A DNA stretch of 34,383 bases, taken from Deltaproteobacteria bacterium. Its GTDB lineage: Bacteria; Desulfobacterota; Desulfobulbia; Desulfobulbales; Desulfurivibrionaceae. The stretch is taken from positions 1-34,383 of the forward strand of contig JAJZRF010000035.1 of the NCBI GenBank assembly GCA_021847425.1. Reading direction: 5' to 3'. This document shows positions 22,924 through 31,659 of this stretch, in pieces. The notes beneath the pieces were generated by a model. The model saw only the letters and a program-made list of their open reading frames with translations. It was not told the origin of the DNA and did no database searches. Position numbers and translations under genes: made by a program. Positions within the stretch are counted from its first letter, which is position 1. Every line of letters begins with the position of its first letter.

Positions 22924-24330
22924 CTACCGCATTTTCATCCCGTTCTGCGGCAAGGTGATATCTATCCGCGTCCAGGCACCGGGCAGGCTGTCAAGAAAAA
23001 CCTTGCCGTTATGCAGCCGGACGATTTCCTTGACGATAGCCAGTCCGAGCCCGACCCCGCCATTTATTGCCGCCCGGGATTTTTCCACCCGGTAGAACTG
23101 CTCAAACACCTTCTCCAGCTCGTCCTTTGGGATACCCCGGCCGGTATTGTACACGGAGATACAGATATCATTATTTTTTTCCGCAACCGTAAGCTGTATT
23201 TTGCCTTCTTCCCTGTTGTATTTAACGGCATTATCAAGAATGTTGATGAACGCCCGGCGGATCATGTCCTCATCCCCCCTCATGGTGAGGCCGGGAGGCA
23301 GAACTGCTTCGAGATGAATTTTCGCCCTTTCCATAATCGGCGAGAAGTCTTCCAGCACCAAGGTGACCAGGTCCGTCAGGCTGAATGGCTCCAGAGTCAG
23401 AAAACCCCTGATCTCCAGGATAGACAGCTCCAGAAGTGTTTTGACCAAGCGGTCCATGCGCAGGACGTTGCGCTCCTGGGTTTTCATCTGCTCCAGAAAG
23501 ACTTCCGGCAAGTCATTGCGCTGGGAGGCTTCCTCGAAAAACAGTCTCAGGGTGGTGAGGGGGCTTCTCAACTCATGGGAAGCGTCGGCGAGATACTTCT
23601 TCTGGCGGGCAAAAGAGAACTGCAGCCGATTGAACATCTGGTTCAGGCATTCGCTCAGCTCATAAATCTCGTCGCGGCTTTTTCCCAGGGGGATTCGTTT
23701 TTCCAGGGTGTTGGCGTTGATTTCCCGGGCAAGCTGGTTGATGGCGCCGATGGGTCTCACGATTCGGCCGGCCAGAATATAACTCACGCACATCAAAATG
23801 ATGCTTGAGATGATCAGGCCGATGTTGATCGCTTCCACCCAGTCAAAAACTTCTTCATCAAAATCTTCTATGGGCCTGGCGATCTGGATCAAATAGGATG
23901 AGCCGGCAATATTTTGGCTAACCGACATAACTCTGAAAATGACTCTGTTGTCATCGTCCTGATGGAGATAGACACGTTCTTTCGGGATGTAAGTGCTGAC
24001 CATGTAAGGCTCTTCCCCTTTGTCCTTGTCCAGGGGGAGGTCCACGACCTTCGAGAGGTCGGATTGATACACCACGCGCTGATTGTGATCGTAAATCTTG
24101 ATCCAGTAGCGATCCGAAGCAACCAGCAGCAGATGTGCCTGCGCATCCTCCGACGGTCTCCGGAGCTTGCCCAGTTGCTTGCTCAAGGCATGGGTCACGG
24201 CATTCAATTGCGAATCCAGAATCGCCAGGGGCTGATCCCGCATCTCCCAGAAGATCACCAGGGAAAAGACAAGGCTGGTCAAAAGGCCAACGCCTGCAAC
24301 CCAGATGGTGATCCTGTGCCGGATTTTCAT
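22924..24330 (-). CDS. Sensor histidine kinase (OmpR-partner type)
   Basis: A 468-residue membrane kinase. Helix 1 (about 8-28), a periplasmic sensor region of about 135 residues, helix 2 (about 168-188), a HAMP linker (about 189-240, with VRPIGAINQLAREI), then the HisKA domain with phospho-acceptor H252 in DASHELRSPL and a HATPase domain with NILDNAVKYN, NTGRGIP and GGVGLGLAIV. Its ATG overlaps the stop of the response regulator by one base (TGATG). The periplasmic part has an acidic patch (QDDDNR) but no recognised ligand domain. The signal is unknown; a neighbouring Nramp gene suggests metal, which is only a hint. Confidence 0.93.
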   Translation of the reverse strand: MKIRHRITIWVAGVGLLTSLVFSLVIFWEMRDQPLAILDSQLNAVTHALSKQLGKLRRPSEDAQAHLLLVASDRYWIKIYDHNQRVVYQSDLSKVVDLPLDKDKGEEPYMVSTYIPKERVYLHQDDDNRVIFRVMSVSQNIAGSSYLIQIARPIEDFDEEVFDWVEAINIGLIISSIILMCVSYILAGRIVRPIGAINQLAREINANTLEKRIPLGKSRDEIYELSECLNQMFNRLQFSFARQKKYLADASHELRSPLTTLRLFFEEASQRNDLPEVFLEQMKTQERNVLRMDRLVKTLLELSILEIRGFLTLEPFSLTDLVTLVLEDFSPIMERAKIHLEAVLPPGLTMRGDEDMIRRAFINILDNAVKYNREEGKIQLTVAEKNNDICISVYNTGRGIPKDELEKVFEQFYRVEKSRAAINGGVGLGLAIVKEIVRLHNGKVFLDSLPGAWTRIDITLPQNGMKMR

Positions 24331-25007
24331 CAGCCCTCTCCCGCGACGATGTAGCCGACACCTCGAATCGTCCGGACAATACTGCCATCGGTGTCGCCGA
24401 TTTTCCGGCGCAGATTCTTGATGTGGACATCAATGTAATTCGACATGGTAAAAGGGTCGAAATCTTCCCCCCAAACGTGCTCGGCCAGGCTGAAGCGCGA
24501 TATGGTCCGGTTCTTGTTGTAGAAGAGAAATTCGAGAATTGCGAATTCCTTGGGCGTCAGCGGCACGATATTGCCACGGGCTGTCACCTCGCGGGTAACA
24601 GTGTTGAGGCGGATGTCCTTGATATTGAGAGTGGGGGCGGCATGCTCCGAGCCCCTTCGCAGCAGGGCACGCATCCGGGCCAGCAGTTCCGAGGCGGAAA
24701 ACGGCTTGGCGAGGTAGTCGTCCGCCCCTTGATCAAGCCCCTTGATCTTGTCATTGATCTCGCTCTTGGCGGACAACATGAGGACCGGGGTGCCGATTTT
24801 GGCCTGGCGGATTTCCTGCAGCACGGAGAGCCCGTCTTTGACGGGCATCATGATATCCAGGACGATCAGGTCGAAGGGTTGATCGTAGATCCTGTCCAGG
24901 GCCTTCTCTCCGTCCGTGGCAACTTCCACGATATATTTTTGCCCGGCAAGCAGCCGGACAAGCTGGTCGCGAATATCAGGGTCGTCATCTACCAGAAGAA
25001 TTCTCAC
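24330..25007 (-). CDS. OmpR/PhoB-family response regulator
   Basis: A 225-residue two-domain regulator. The receiver has the acidic pocket DDD (7-9), phospho-acceptor D51 in LIVLDIMMPVKDG, and the lysine in DYLAKPFSASELLARM. The C-terminal winged-helix DNA-binding domain has LTPKEFAILEFL and HIKNLRRKIGD...RTIRGVGYIV. It is co-transcribed with the downstream kinase (one-base overlap). The region before it (25008-25130) carries a 9-bp inverted repeat that might be its own operator or the terminator of the preceding gene. Confidence 0.94.
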   Translation of the reverse strand: MRILLVDDDPDIRDQLVRLLAGQKYIVEVATDGEKALDRIYDQPFDLIVLDIMMPVKDGLSVLQEIRQAKIGTPVLMLSAKSEINDKIKGLDQGADDYLAKPFSASELLARMRALLRRGSEHAAPTLNIKDIRLNTVTREVTARGNIVPLTPKEFAILEFLFYNKNRTISRFSLAEHVWGEDFDPFTMSNYIDVHIKNLRRKIGDTDGSIVRTIRGVGYIVAGEG

Positions 25008-25058
25008 TGCCGTTGCTGTCCTTGCCTGGATTTAACTTGAAGTGTCGTGGCCGGCATA

Positions 25059-25111
25059 AGGGGCCGTAACGAAATCGGGTAAAATGGAATGGTTATTTCT
25101 TAACGGCCCCT
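25059..25111. repeat. Inverted repeat between the Tim44-like gene and the response regulator gene
   Basis: AGGGGCCGT (25059-25067) and ACGGCCCCT (25103-25111) are exact reverse complements separated by an AT-rich 35 bases. It may form a hairpin after the Tim44-like gene or flank the promoter of the two-component operon. There is no T-run next to either arm. Confidence 0.4.
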
Positions 25112-25130
25112 AAGCTGACAATATATCTTT

Positions 25131-26072
25131 CTATTTCTGGCCAATGGCTGAAAGCCGCCACTGGTTGTTTCCCGCAGGTCTGGTAACCGTCCAGTATTCT
25201 TCAAACTTGACCGGTTCCGTCTTGCTGCCCGCAACCACCTGCCCGGTGGAATCGGCCGTTGTATAATCCACAAGATTGGCATAAATCAGCGTGGTTATAT
25301 AGTCCTGCCCCGACTCCTGCCAGGCTTCCACGATCTCAACATTCCGTACCGCGATGTTTTCCAGCCGATTGACCCTTTTCTCCCGGAGCAGCCGGCCGAT
25401 ATCATCCTGAAATGTACGCCGGACCTCCGGGGTCAGTAATGGCCCTGCAGGCGCGAGATCCCGATTCATCCAGGCGCTTTGAATCTTGAAGAAGATATCC
25501 AGAACCTGATCGCAGAAGCGCTGCTCGTCAAAGGCTGGATCGAATTGCCGGATATGTGCAATGCCGGCCGGCAGATCATCGGCCGGGGAAAGTGATGCTT
25601 GTGCCGTTGCTTGAAACAGGGCCGGTTCCCGGTAATTATCCATGCGGTAAACGTTTTGATCCGATGGTGCCGATTCGTGTCTGTTCTTCAGGAAACGGTA
25701 GAGGAGGTAAATAATACCGAGTATCAGCACCATTTCCAAAATACTGATGCCGCCGCTTCCCGCATCCCCCCAGCCGTTGCCCAGGCCAAGGCGGCGAAAA
25801 AGCATGCCCCCCAGAACCCCCCCGGCAATCCCGCCGGCCATATTACGGAAAAATCCTCCTCCGGCGGGTTGGATGGGGGGTTGTGGCGTTGCCTGCTGAT
25901 ACGGGCTGGATTGCCGGGGAGGGGCGGCCGGCGTTGCATAGCTGCGTGAGCCCCGGCTCCCGATGGAACGGCTGCTGCCCGCCCGGGCGTCTGCTTTTTG
26001 AGGGGTAATGGAGATGAGCATCATAGCCACGGTAATGGCACAACAAGTTGCGGCAAAAAATCTTTTGTACAT
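25131..26072 (-). CDS. Tim44-like domain protein
   Basis: A 313-residue protein. It has an N-terminal hydrophobic signal (about 8-25, then ADARAG), a Ser/Arg/Pro/Gln-rich disordered stretch, a glycine-rich hydrophobic segment (about 73-97), a membrane helix (about 111-127), and a C-terminal Tim44-like domain (about 165-313) with FDEQRFCDQVLDIFFKIQSAW and a beta-rich end (EEYWTVTRPAGNNQWRLSAI). Bacterial members are membrane-associated proteins of poorly known role, related by fold to the mitochondrial import factor Tim44. The ATG at 26072 has only a weak AGAGA upstream. Confidence 0.8.
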   Translation of the reverse strand: MYKRFFAATCCAITVAMMLISITPQKADARAGSSRSIGSRGSRSYATPAAPPRQSSPYQQATPQPPIQPAGGGFFRNMAGGIAGGVLGGMLFRRLGLGNGWGDAGSGGISILEMVLILGIIYLLYRFLKNRHESAPSDQNVYRMDNYREPALFQATAQASLSPADDLPAGIAHIRQFDPAFDEQRFCDQVLDIFFKIQSAWMNRDLAPAGPLLTPEVRRTFQDDIGRLLREKRVNRLENIAVRNVEIVEAWQESGQDYITTLIYANLVDYTTADSTGQVVAGSKTEPVKFEEYWTVTRPAGNNQWRLSAIGQK

Positions 26073-26138
26073 AATATTGGTAATCTCTGTTGCTTGTATA
26101 TGCTTGATCCCGAAAATCGCTTACTGGCGAGCGGTTTA

Positions 26139-26471
26139 TCAATGGGAGACGGTTTTGGAAAATATATTGAGCACCGCGACGCCCGCGACTATGAGCAACA
26201 AGCCGATAATTGCCGGGAGATCCAGGGATTGTCCGAGAAAGATCCAGGCAGCGACAGCGATGAGCGCTATGCCCGCACCAGACCAAATGGCGTAAACCAC
26301 TCCGACCGGAATCGTTTTGAGGGTAAGGGAAAGAAAGCACAAAGCGATTGAGTATCCCGCCACGACGATGAGCGACGGCCACAGGCGGGAGAAACCCTCG
26401 GAGGCCTTAAGGGAAGTGGTGGCAATAACCTCGCTGACGATGGCGATCGAAAGAAAAATCCATTGCTGCAT
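26139..26471 (-). CDS. Small multidrug resistance protein, EmrE/QacE type
   Basis: A 110-residue, four-helix proton-coupled exporter. Glutamate E14 in VSEVIATT is the essential carboxylate of the family, followed by LKASEGFSRLWPS, YAIWSGAGIALI and GQSLDLPAIIG, all very close to EmrE. It would export cationic compounds as an antiparallel dimer. AAGGAG precedes the ATG. This is distinct from the ArnE-like protein at 7129-7491. Confidence 0.93.
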   Translation of the reverse strand: MQQWIFLSIAIVSEVIATTSLKASEGFSRLWPSLIVVAGYSIALCFLSLTLKTIPVGVVYAIWSGAGIALIAVAAWIFLGQSLDLPAIIGLLLIVAGVAVLNIFSKTVSH

Positions 26472-26514
26472 GTAGATGATCTCCTTACAGCGCAGACACC
26501 TCTGTCGACATGTT

Positions 26515-27345
26515 TCAGACTGCGGGGGCAGGTTTTTTCTTGCCGAAAAGGAACACCACCCAGACGCTTATTTCGTACATCAGGTAAATGGGGATCATGA
26601 TGACGAACATGGTGATCAGATCGGCATGGAAGGCTGCGATAATGGAGCTGGCCAACAGCGCGTATTTGCGGTTTTTTGCCAGCATCTGATAGGTGACGAT
26701 CCGCAGGCGGGAGAGCAGCAGAATAATAATCGGCAGCTCAAAGATGAGGCCGAAGACAAGAATAAGCCGCAGACAGAAGTTGGTGTAGAGACTGAGATTG
26801 AACCAGCTTTGCAGCCCCTGGGTTTCATAGGAAAGAGAAAAATTTATAATAACCGGCCAGATAATGATGAGAAAAAAGGTCGCCCCGATACAAAAGCTTA
26901 GGAAACTGGCCGTGACAAAAGGGACAGCCATGCGTTTTTCTTTTTTGGTGAGACCGGGAGCGATGAATTGCCAGAGTTGAAAAAATACCATCGGCAGGGC
27001 AAGGACAAACCCGGCCAGCATGGAAATTTTGCATTGCACGAAAAATGGCTCGAGGGGGGCGGTGTAGTTCAGCATCCGCGCCTTCACCGGGATGGCGGTT
27101 TCCTTCTCCAGCTGGTAGCGGGTGTAAATTTCCGGGTACTGGACCTTCACCTCGTCATAGACCAGCTTTTTCAATTCGGTCAGATAGGTTTTTCCTGTTA
27201 ACGGTTTTTCTATAAAGCTCAGCATGTCGGTGGAAAAATTCCATGCCGCCCCCATGCCGATGACAACGGCGACGAGGGAAATAATCAACCGCCTGCGTAA
27301 TTCGGCAAGATGTTCGGTGAGGGAAAGAGGTTGTTGCTTCGCCAT
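26515..27345 (-). CDS. tatC: Twin-arginine translocase subunit TatC
   Basis: A 276-residue inner-membrane protein with six helices that recognises twin-arginine signals and exports folded proteins. The N-terminus LTEHLAELRRRL and the region FFQLWQFIAPGLTKKEKR after helix 2 are TatC hallmarks. The first periplasmic loop (about 48-98) is roughly 30 residues longer than in E. coli TatC and rich in charged residues. tatA/tatB are not in the window. It lies 44 bases after glmS on the same strand. In this window it would serve SorA and MepK, both with clear Tat signals. Confidence 0.93.
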   Translation of the reverse strand: MAKQQPLSLTEHLAELRRRLIISLVAVVIGMGAAWNFSTDMLSFIEKPLTGKTYLTELKKLVYDEVKVQYPEIYTRYQLEKETAIPVKARMLNYTAPLEPFFVQCKISMLAGFVLALPMVFFQLWQFIAPGLTKKEKRMAVPFVTASFLSFCIGATFFLIIIWPVIINFSLSYETQGLQSWFNLSLYTNFCLRLILVFGLIFELPIIILLLSRLRIVTYQMLAKNRKYALLASSIIAAFHADLITMFVIMIPIYLMYEISVWVVFLFGKKKPAPAV

Positions 27346-27389
27346 GTTGTAAAATATCCTGATTAGGGCCTATACGTTATACCAAGAGC

Positions 27390-29231
27390 CTATTCCACCG
27401 TTACGCTCTTGGCCAGGTTGCGGGGCTGATCCACGTCGCAGCCGCGCAGGTTGGCAATCTCGTAGGCCAGGAGCTGCAGGGGCAGAACAAAGAGGATCGG
27501 GGTCAGCTCCTCGTGGCAGGCCGGCACCGTGATTACCTGCTCGGCGATGCGCTGGCAGTTTTTGTCGCCATCATTGGCCACCAGGATGATCCTGCCGTTT
27601 CGGGCCTTGACCTCTTCCACGTTGGAGATGACCTTTTCGTAGACGCTGTCCCTGGGGACCAGGGCCAGAACCGGCATATCCCGGTCGATGAGCGCGATGG
27701 GGCCGTGCTTCAGCTCGCCGGCCGCATAGCCGTCCGCGTGGATGTACGATATCTCCTTGAGTTTCAAGGCCCCTTCCAGGGCAATGGGAAAATTGCTTCC
27801 CCTGCCCAGATAGAAGAAATCCCGGCTCTGGGCAAAGACCTCGGCAATGCGGGCTGTTTCCTCCTGCAGACGGGGCAGTTCCTGCTCCATGAGCGCGGGC
27901 AGGCCGACCAGGGCATGGGCCAGAGATTTGCGCGCCTTGGCGGGCATGGTTTTGCGGAGCTCCCCCAGAAAGAGGGTGAGCAGCAGCAGGGCCGTGAGCT
28001 GGCAGGTGAAGGCCTTGGTGGAGGCCACCCCGATCTCCGGCCCGGCATGGGTGTAGATCGTGCCGTGCGCCTCCCGGGTGATGGTGCTGCCCAGCACGTT
28101 GCAGATGGCGATGACCTTGGCCCCCATCTTCTTGGCCAGCCTTAGCCCTGCCAGGGTGTCGGCGGTTTCCCCGGACTGGGAGATGGGCACCACCATCACG
28201 GTTTCGTCAAGCAGCAGCCGCCGGTAGCGGAACTCCGAGGCGATATCCACCTCCACCGGGATGGACACCCATTTTTCCAGCCAGTATTTGGCCACCAGGG
28301 CCGCGTGCCAGGAGGTGCCGCAGGCCACCAGGGAGATGCGGCTGATCTTTTTCAACTCCGCATCGCTTAAATTTATTTCCGGCAGCTTCACCCTGCCGGT
28401 TTCCGGGTCGAGCCGCCCCCGGAAGGTATTGAGAATGGCCTGGGGCTGCTCGAAGATCTCCTTGAGCATGAAATGGCGGAACCCGCCCTTCTCGGCCATG
28501 GAGGCATTCCACTGGATGGTCTTGATCTCCTTGGTCACTCTCTTGCCGTTGGCAAGGTGCATCACCTGCCAATCCCCCTGTTTCAGGACGGCAAGTTCGC
28601 CGTCCTCCAGAAAGACCACCTGATTGGTGTAAGGAAGCAGGGCCGGAATATCCGAGGCCAGCAGGCAGCCGCCACCCTCGGCAATCCCCAGGACCAGGGG
28701 GCTCTGATTTCTTACCGCCACCAGACGATCCGGCTGGCCGGTCCACAAAACCCCGATGGCGTAGGAGCCTTCCACCTTTTTCAGGGCCTGGCGCACCGCC
28801 TTGACCAGATCATTGGAGAGCTGCTCTTCAATGAGATGGGCCAGAACCTCGGTGTCTGTTTCCGAACAAAAAACATGCCCGCGTCCCTTCAGCTCTTCCC
28901 GGAGGGTATGGTAATTTTCGATGATGCCGTTGTGGACCACAACCAGGTCGCCGCTGCAATCGCAGTGCGGGTGGGCATTGAGCTCGGACGGCGCGCCGTG
29001 GGTGGCCCAGCGGGTATGGCCTAAGCCCGCATGACTGTCGCGGTCCCGCACCGTCTCCAGCAGCTCCTCGAGTTTGCCGAGCTTGCCTGCGGCCCGGTGC
29101 TTATGCAGCTTGCCGTTGTGGACATACGCCACCCCGGCCGAATCATAGCCCCGGTATTCCAACCGCTTCATCCCTTCAAGGAGAATGGGCAGAACCTGAC
29201 GCTGCCCGATATAGCCGACTATTCCGCACAT
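27390..29231 (-). CDS. glmS: Glucosamine-fructose-6-phosphate aminotransferase (isomerizing)
   Basis: A 613-residue cytoplasmic enzyme making glucosamine-6-phosphate from fructose-6-phosphate and glutamine, the first step to UDP-GlcNAc for murein and lipid A. Cys2 of MCGIVGYIG is the glutaminase nucleophile, which fixes the ATG at 29231 (GGAGCG upstream). HTRWATHGAPSELNAHPH and VVHNGIIENY belong to the N-terminal glutaminase domain. Two SIS domains follow (from about 290 and 460), with CGTSWHA, SQSGETADT and GRGSNFPIALEGALKLKEI. The C-terminus DQPRNLAKSVTVE is the conserved GlmS tail. No glmS-type ribozyme sequence was recognised upstream. Confidence 0.97.
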   Translation of the reverse strand: MCGIVGYIGQRQVLPILLEGMKRLEYRGYDSAGVAYVHNGKLHKHRAAGKLGKLEELLETVRDRDSHAGLGHTRWATHGAPSELNAHPHCDCSGDLVVVHNGIIENYHTLREELKGRGHVFCSETDTEVLAHLIEEQLSNDLVKAVRQALKKVEGSYAIGVLWTGQPDRLVAVRNQSPLVLGIAEGGGCLLASDIPALLPYTNQVVFLEDGELAVLKQGDWQVMHLANGKRVTKEIKTIQWNASMAEKGGFRHFMLKEIFEQPQAILNTFRGRLDPETGRVKLPEINLSDAELKKISRISLVACGTSWHAALVAKYWLEKWVSIPVEVDIASEFRYRRLLLDETVMVVPISQSGETADTLAGLRLAKKMGAKVIAICNVLGSTITREAHGTIYTHAGPEIGVASTKAFTCQLTALLLLTLFLGELRKTMPAKARKSLAHALVGLPALMEQELPRLQEETARIAEVFAQSRDFFYLGRGSNFPIALEGALKLKEISYIHADGYAAGELKHGPIALIDRDMPVLALVPRDSVYEKVISNVEEVKARNGRIILVANDGDKNCQRIAEQVITVPACHEELTPILFVLPLQLLAYEIANLRGCDVDQPRNLAKSVTVE

Positions 29232-29313
29232 GTTTCGCTCCGTTTTTGTAAGGGCTGAGACTTTCCCTGGATCTGACAGCAATGGGTATGGTGTGCCGCC
29301 TGCACAGTAATTT

Positions 29314-30111
29314 TCAGCGCCGGTTGGCTTCTTGCAGGAAGTGGATTAATTCGTCCGCCACTTGCGCGCGTTGATTGTCCATCGTAACCATGTGGTACGA
29401 ATCATCAAGCAGGATTTTAATTTTTTTTGCGGAGCTGATGTGCTGTTCAACATATTCGGCGTTCCTGACGCTTGCCGTGTCATCCTCAAGGGCGTGGATG
29501 ATAAGGGCAGGGGTTGTCACCTTGTGCATGGCCTTTTTTGCCGCTTCGGACAGCCGGAGAAGTTCATGCATCGCCGTGCATGGGAAGCGTGAGTAGCCGA
29601 TGGTGTTCTCCTTCAAGCCTTTTGCGACCTGTTTGCGCAGCCGCTCGTTTTTTATGCCGAACGGCTCTTTCTCGCTGTGATAGGCGATATTCCGGAAAGG
29701 GGTATAGTAAACGATATCGATAAGGAACCGGTACCACGGGGTGGCCCAGCCATCAAAGGCCAGGGTTGTGGACATGAGCGCAATGCCGTTGACCCGGGTT
29801 TCCTCCTCCGAGGCAAGGAGCAGCGCCAGCACCGCGCCCATGCACAGACCGCCTGCCGAGACGGAGGCGTGGTCCTTTTTCAGTTCCGCGTAGGCATCCG
29901 TGACGGTTTTGTACCAGTCCTGCCAACGGGTTTTCGTGAGCGCCTTAAAGGTTGTGCCGTGTCCGGCCAGGCACGGCACCTTTACCGTGAAGCCGGCCTT
30001 GTTGAGCTTTTGGGCTAAGTTTTTGAGCTCAAAGGGGGTTCCGGTCAGTCCGTGGATAAGCAGCACGGCATTCTCGCCCCCCGGCAGGTCAATCGCAGGC
30101 TGGCTGGTCAT
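29314..30111 (-). CDS. Alpha/beta hydrolase (Est30/monoglyceride-lipase-like) with Cys nucleophile
   Basis: A 265-residue soluble hydrolase. HGLTGTPFE (20-28) forms the oxyanion loop. The nucleophile elbow reads GGLCMGA with C90 where relatives such as the Est30 carboxylesterase have serine (GLSMG). The acid is D210 or D211 in ALEDDTAS and the base H240 in DDSYHMV. A cap region lies at about 115-185. The codon is TGC. Cysteine in this place occurs naturally in dienelactone hydrolases, so activity is possible, but ester hydrolysis may be weak or a different substrate may be used. The ATG at 30111 is chosen; a TTG at 30174 is the alternative. It lies 66 bases after the aminotransferase gene. 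Confidence 0.82.
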   Translation of the reverse strand: MTSQPAIDLPGGENAVLLIHGLTGTPFELKNLAQKLNKAGFTVKVPCLAGHGTTFKALTKTRWQDWYKTVTDAYAELKKDHASVSAGGLCMGAVLALLLASEEETRVNGIALMSTTLAFDGWATPWYRFLIDIVYYTPFRNIAYHSEKEPFGIKNERLRKQVAKGLKENTIGYSRFPCTAMHELLRLSEAAKKAMHKVTTPALIIHALEDDTASVRNAEYVEQHISSAKKIKILLDDSYHMVTMDNQRAQVADELIHFLQEANRR

Positions 30112-30177
30112 AATATCCCGCGGCTGCAAGAGAAGGCAAGGATGTGCGTGCCATGGCGCTTGAAAAATCGCCAAGGA

Positions 30178-31563
30178 TCAACATGGTGCGCATCGTTTGA
30201 TCAGGGCCTCGAAAAGTCCGATGAAAAGGTCCATCTCCTCGTAGCTGATGGTAAGCGCAGGGGCCAGCGTAAAGGCATTTTTGTAATACCCTCCGACATC
30301 CAGAACAAGGCCGTATTCCTTGCCTTGCAGCGTTATGTTGCCCTTCATCCCTTCCTGGAAGATGGCGTCGGTCAGCTCCCGGTCCGGAGTGAAACCGTCC
30401 GCCTTGGTCATCTCCACCCGTATGGCCAGGCCCAGTCCATCCACATCCCCTATGACGGGGTATTTCTTTTGCAGATCCTTCAGGCGGGAGATCAGATATG
30501 CCCCCTTTTCAGGCACGATCTGTTCCAGGTTGGCTGTTTTCATGTAGTTCATTGCGGCAAGCCCCGCCGCCGTTCCCAGGGGATTGCTGGAAAAGGTGGA
30601 ATGGGTTGAGCCGGGGGGGAACATCGTGGGGGTTATCAGTTCCTCCCTTGCCCAGAGGCCGGAGAGCGGGTTAAGGCCATTGGTCAGGGATTTGGCAAAG
30701 GCGACCACGTCGGGGATGGCGCCGAAGTGTTCCATTGCCCAGAGCTTGCCGGTCCGGTAGAAACCCATCTGGATCTCGTCATCCACCAGAAGGATATTGT
30801 ATTTTTTCAGCACCTGCGCCAAGCGCTTGAAATATTCGGGCGGCGGCACGATATAACCGCCCGTGGCTTGCAGGGGTTCCACAAAGAAGGCGGCGTATTC
30901 GACCTCGTTGTCCTTTTTGTCGATAACCCCGTAGTATTCGGTCTCGAAAAGATGCTCGAACTCCTTGACGCAGTAATAGTCGCAGGTCTTGCGCTCCTTT
31001 TCGTAAAAACAGCGGTAACAGTAAGGGAAGGGTATGAATGTCGCCCGATTGGCAAAATGACCGAACCGTTTCCTGTACCTGAAGCTGCTGGTTATCTCGG
31101 TGGCGGCAAGGGTGCGGCCATGATAGCCGCCCATGAAGGCGAACATCAACGATTTGCCGTGCTTGAAGTTTCTGACGACCTTGATGCTGTCTTCGATGGC
31201 CTGGGCCCCGCCGACATTGAAATGCACCCGCCCTTTTTCCCCGAATCTCTTGCCGGTTTCCTTGGCGATGGTGGCGGAAAGAAGGATCTTTTCCCGGTGC
31301 AGGTACTGGGAGGCCACCTGCGGGAGCATGGCCATCTGGTGGTTGTGGGCCTCTTCGATCTCCCGGTTCCGGTAGCCGAAATTGACCGCGGAGTACCACA
31401 TCTGCATGTCCAGATAGGGCCGTTCCTCAAGGTCGAACATCCAAGCACCGTCGCAGCGCTTGAAAATGATGGGATCCTTGAGATAGTGAACCGTATCGCC
31501 GTAGGAGCAATACTCGGCCTCAAGCTCCAGAAGTTCCTTTGTGGTGAGTACATCATCTTCCAT
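30178..31563 (-). CDS. Class III PLP-dependent aminotransferase
   Basis: A 461-residue fold-type I aminotransferase of the acetylornithine/GABA aminotransferase class. The PLP lysine is K291 in FAKSLTNGLNP; VDDEIQMGFYRTGKLWA (260-276) supplies the PLP-ring aspartate; GGAQAIEDSIKVVRNF and GGYHGRTLAATEIT are family blocks. An insertion near 182-198 has four cysteines (C182, C185, C194, C198; CYRC...CDYYC), a possible metal site. The substrate is not clear; many omega-amino acids or polyamines are used by this class. It lies between a HAD-IB phosphatase and an alpha/beta hydrolase, a grouping for which I know no pathway. Confidence 0.88.
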   Translation of the reverse strand: MEDDVLTTKELLELEAEYCSYGDTVHYLKDPIIFKRCDGAWMFDLEERPYLDMQMWYSAVNFGYRNREIEEAHNHQMAMLPQVASQYLHREKILLSATIAKETGKRFGEKGRVHFNVGGAQAIEDSIKVVRNFKHGKSLMFAFMGGYHGRTLAATEITSSFRYRKRFGHFANRATFIPFPYCYRCFYEKERKTCDYYCVKEFEHLFETEYYGVIDKKDNEVEYAAFFVEPLQATGGYIVPPPEYFKRLAQVLKKYNILLVDDEIQMGFYRTGKLWAMEHFGAIPDVVAFAKSLTNGLNPLSGLWAREELITPTMFPPGSTHSTFSSNPLGTAAGLAAMNYMKTANLEQIVPEKGAYLISRLKDLQKKYPVIGDVDGLGLAIRVEMTKADGFTPDRELTDAIFQEGMKGNITLQGKEYGLVLDVGGYYKNAFTLAPALTISYEEMDLFIGLFEALIKRCAPC

Positions 31564-31659
31564 AAAAGCGGTTCCTTTTTGAGGTATTCATTCAGGGGGG
31601 GCAGGATAAAAAATATTGATTGCCAGGCGCCATGCCGGCGGACTTGAGCAGCGGAGGTC

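Noticed and set aside
29232..29313. glmS ribozyme or GlcN6P-responsive leader upstream of glmS
   Set aside because: The space before glmS is only 82 bases and shows no known glmS ribozyme core, which is largely found in Gram-positive bacteria.
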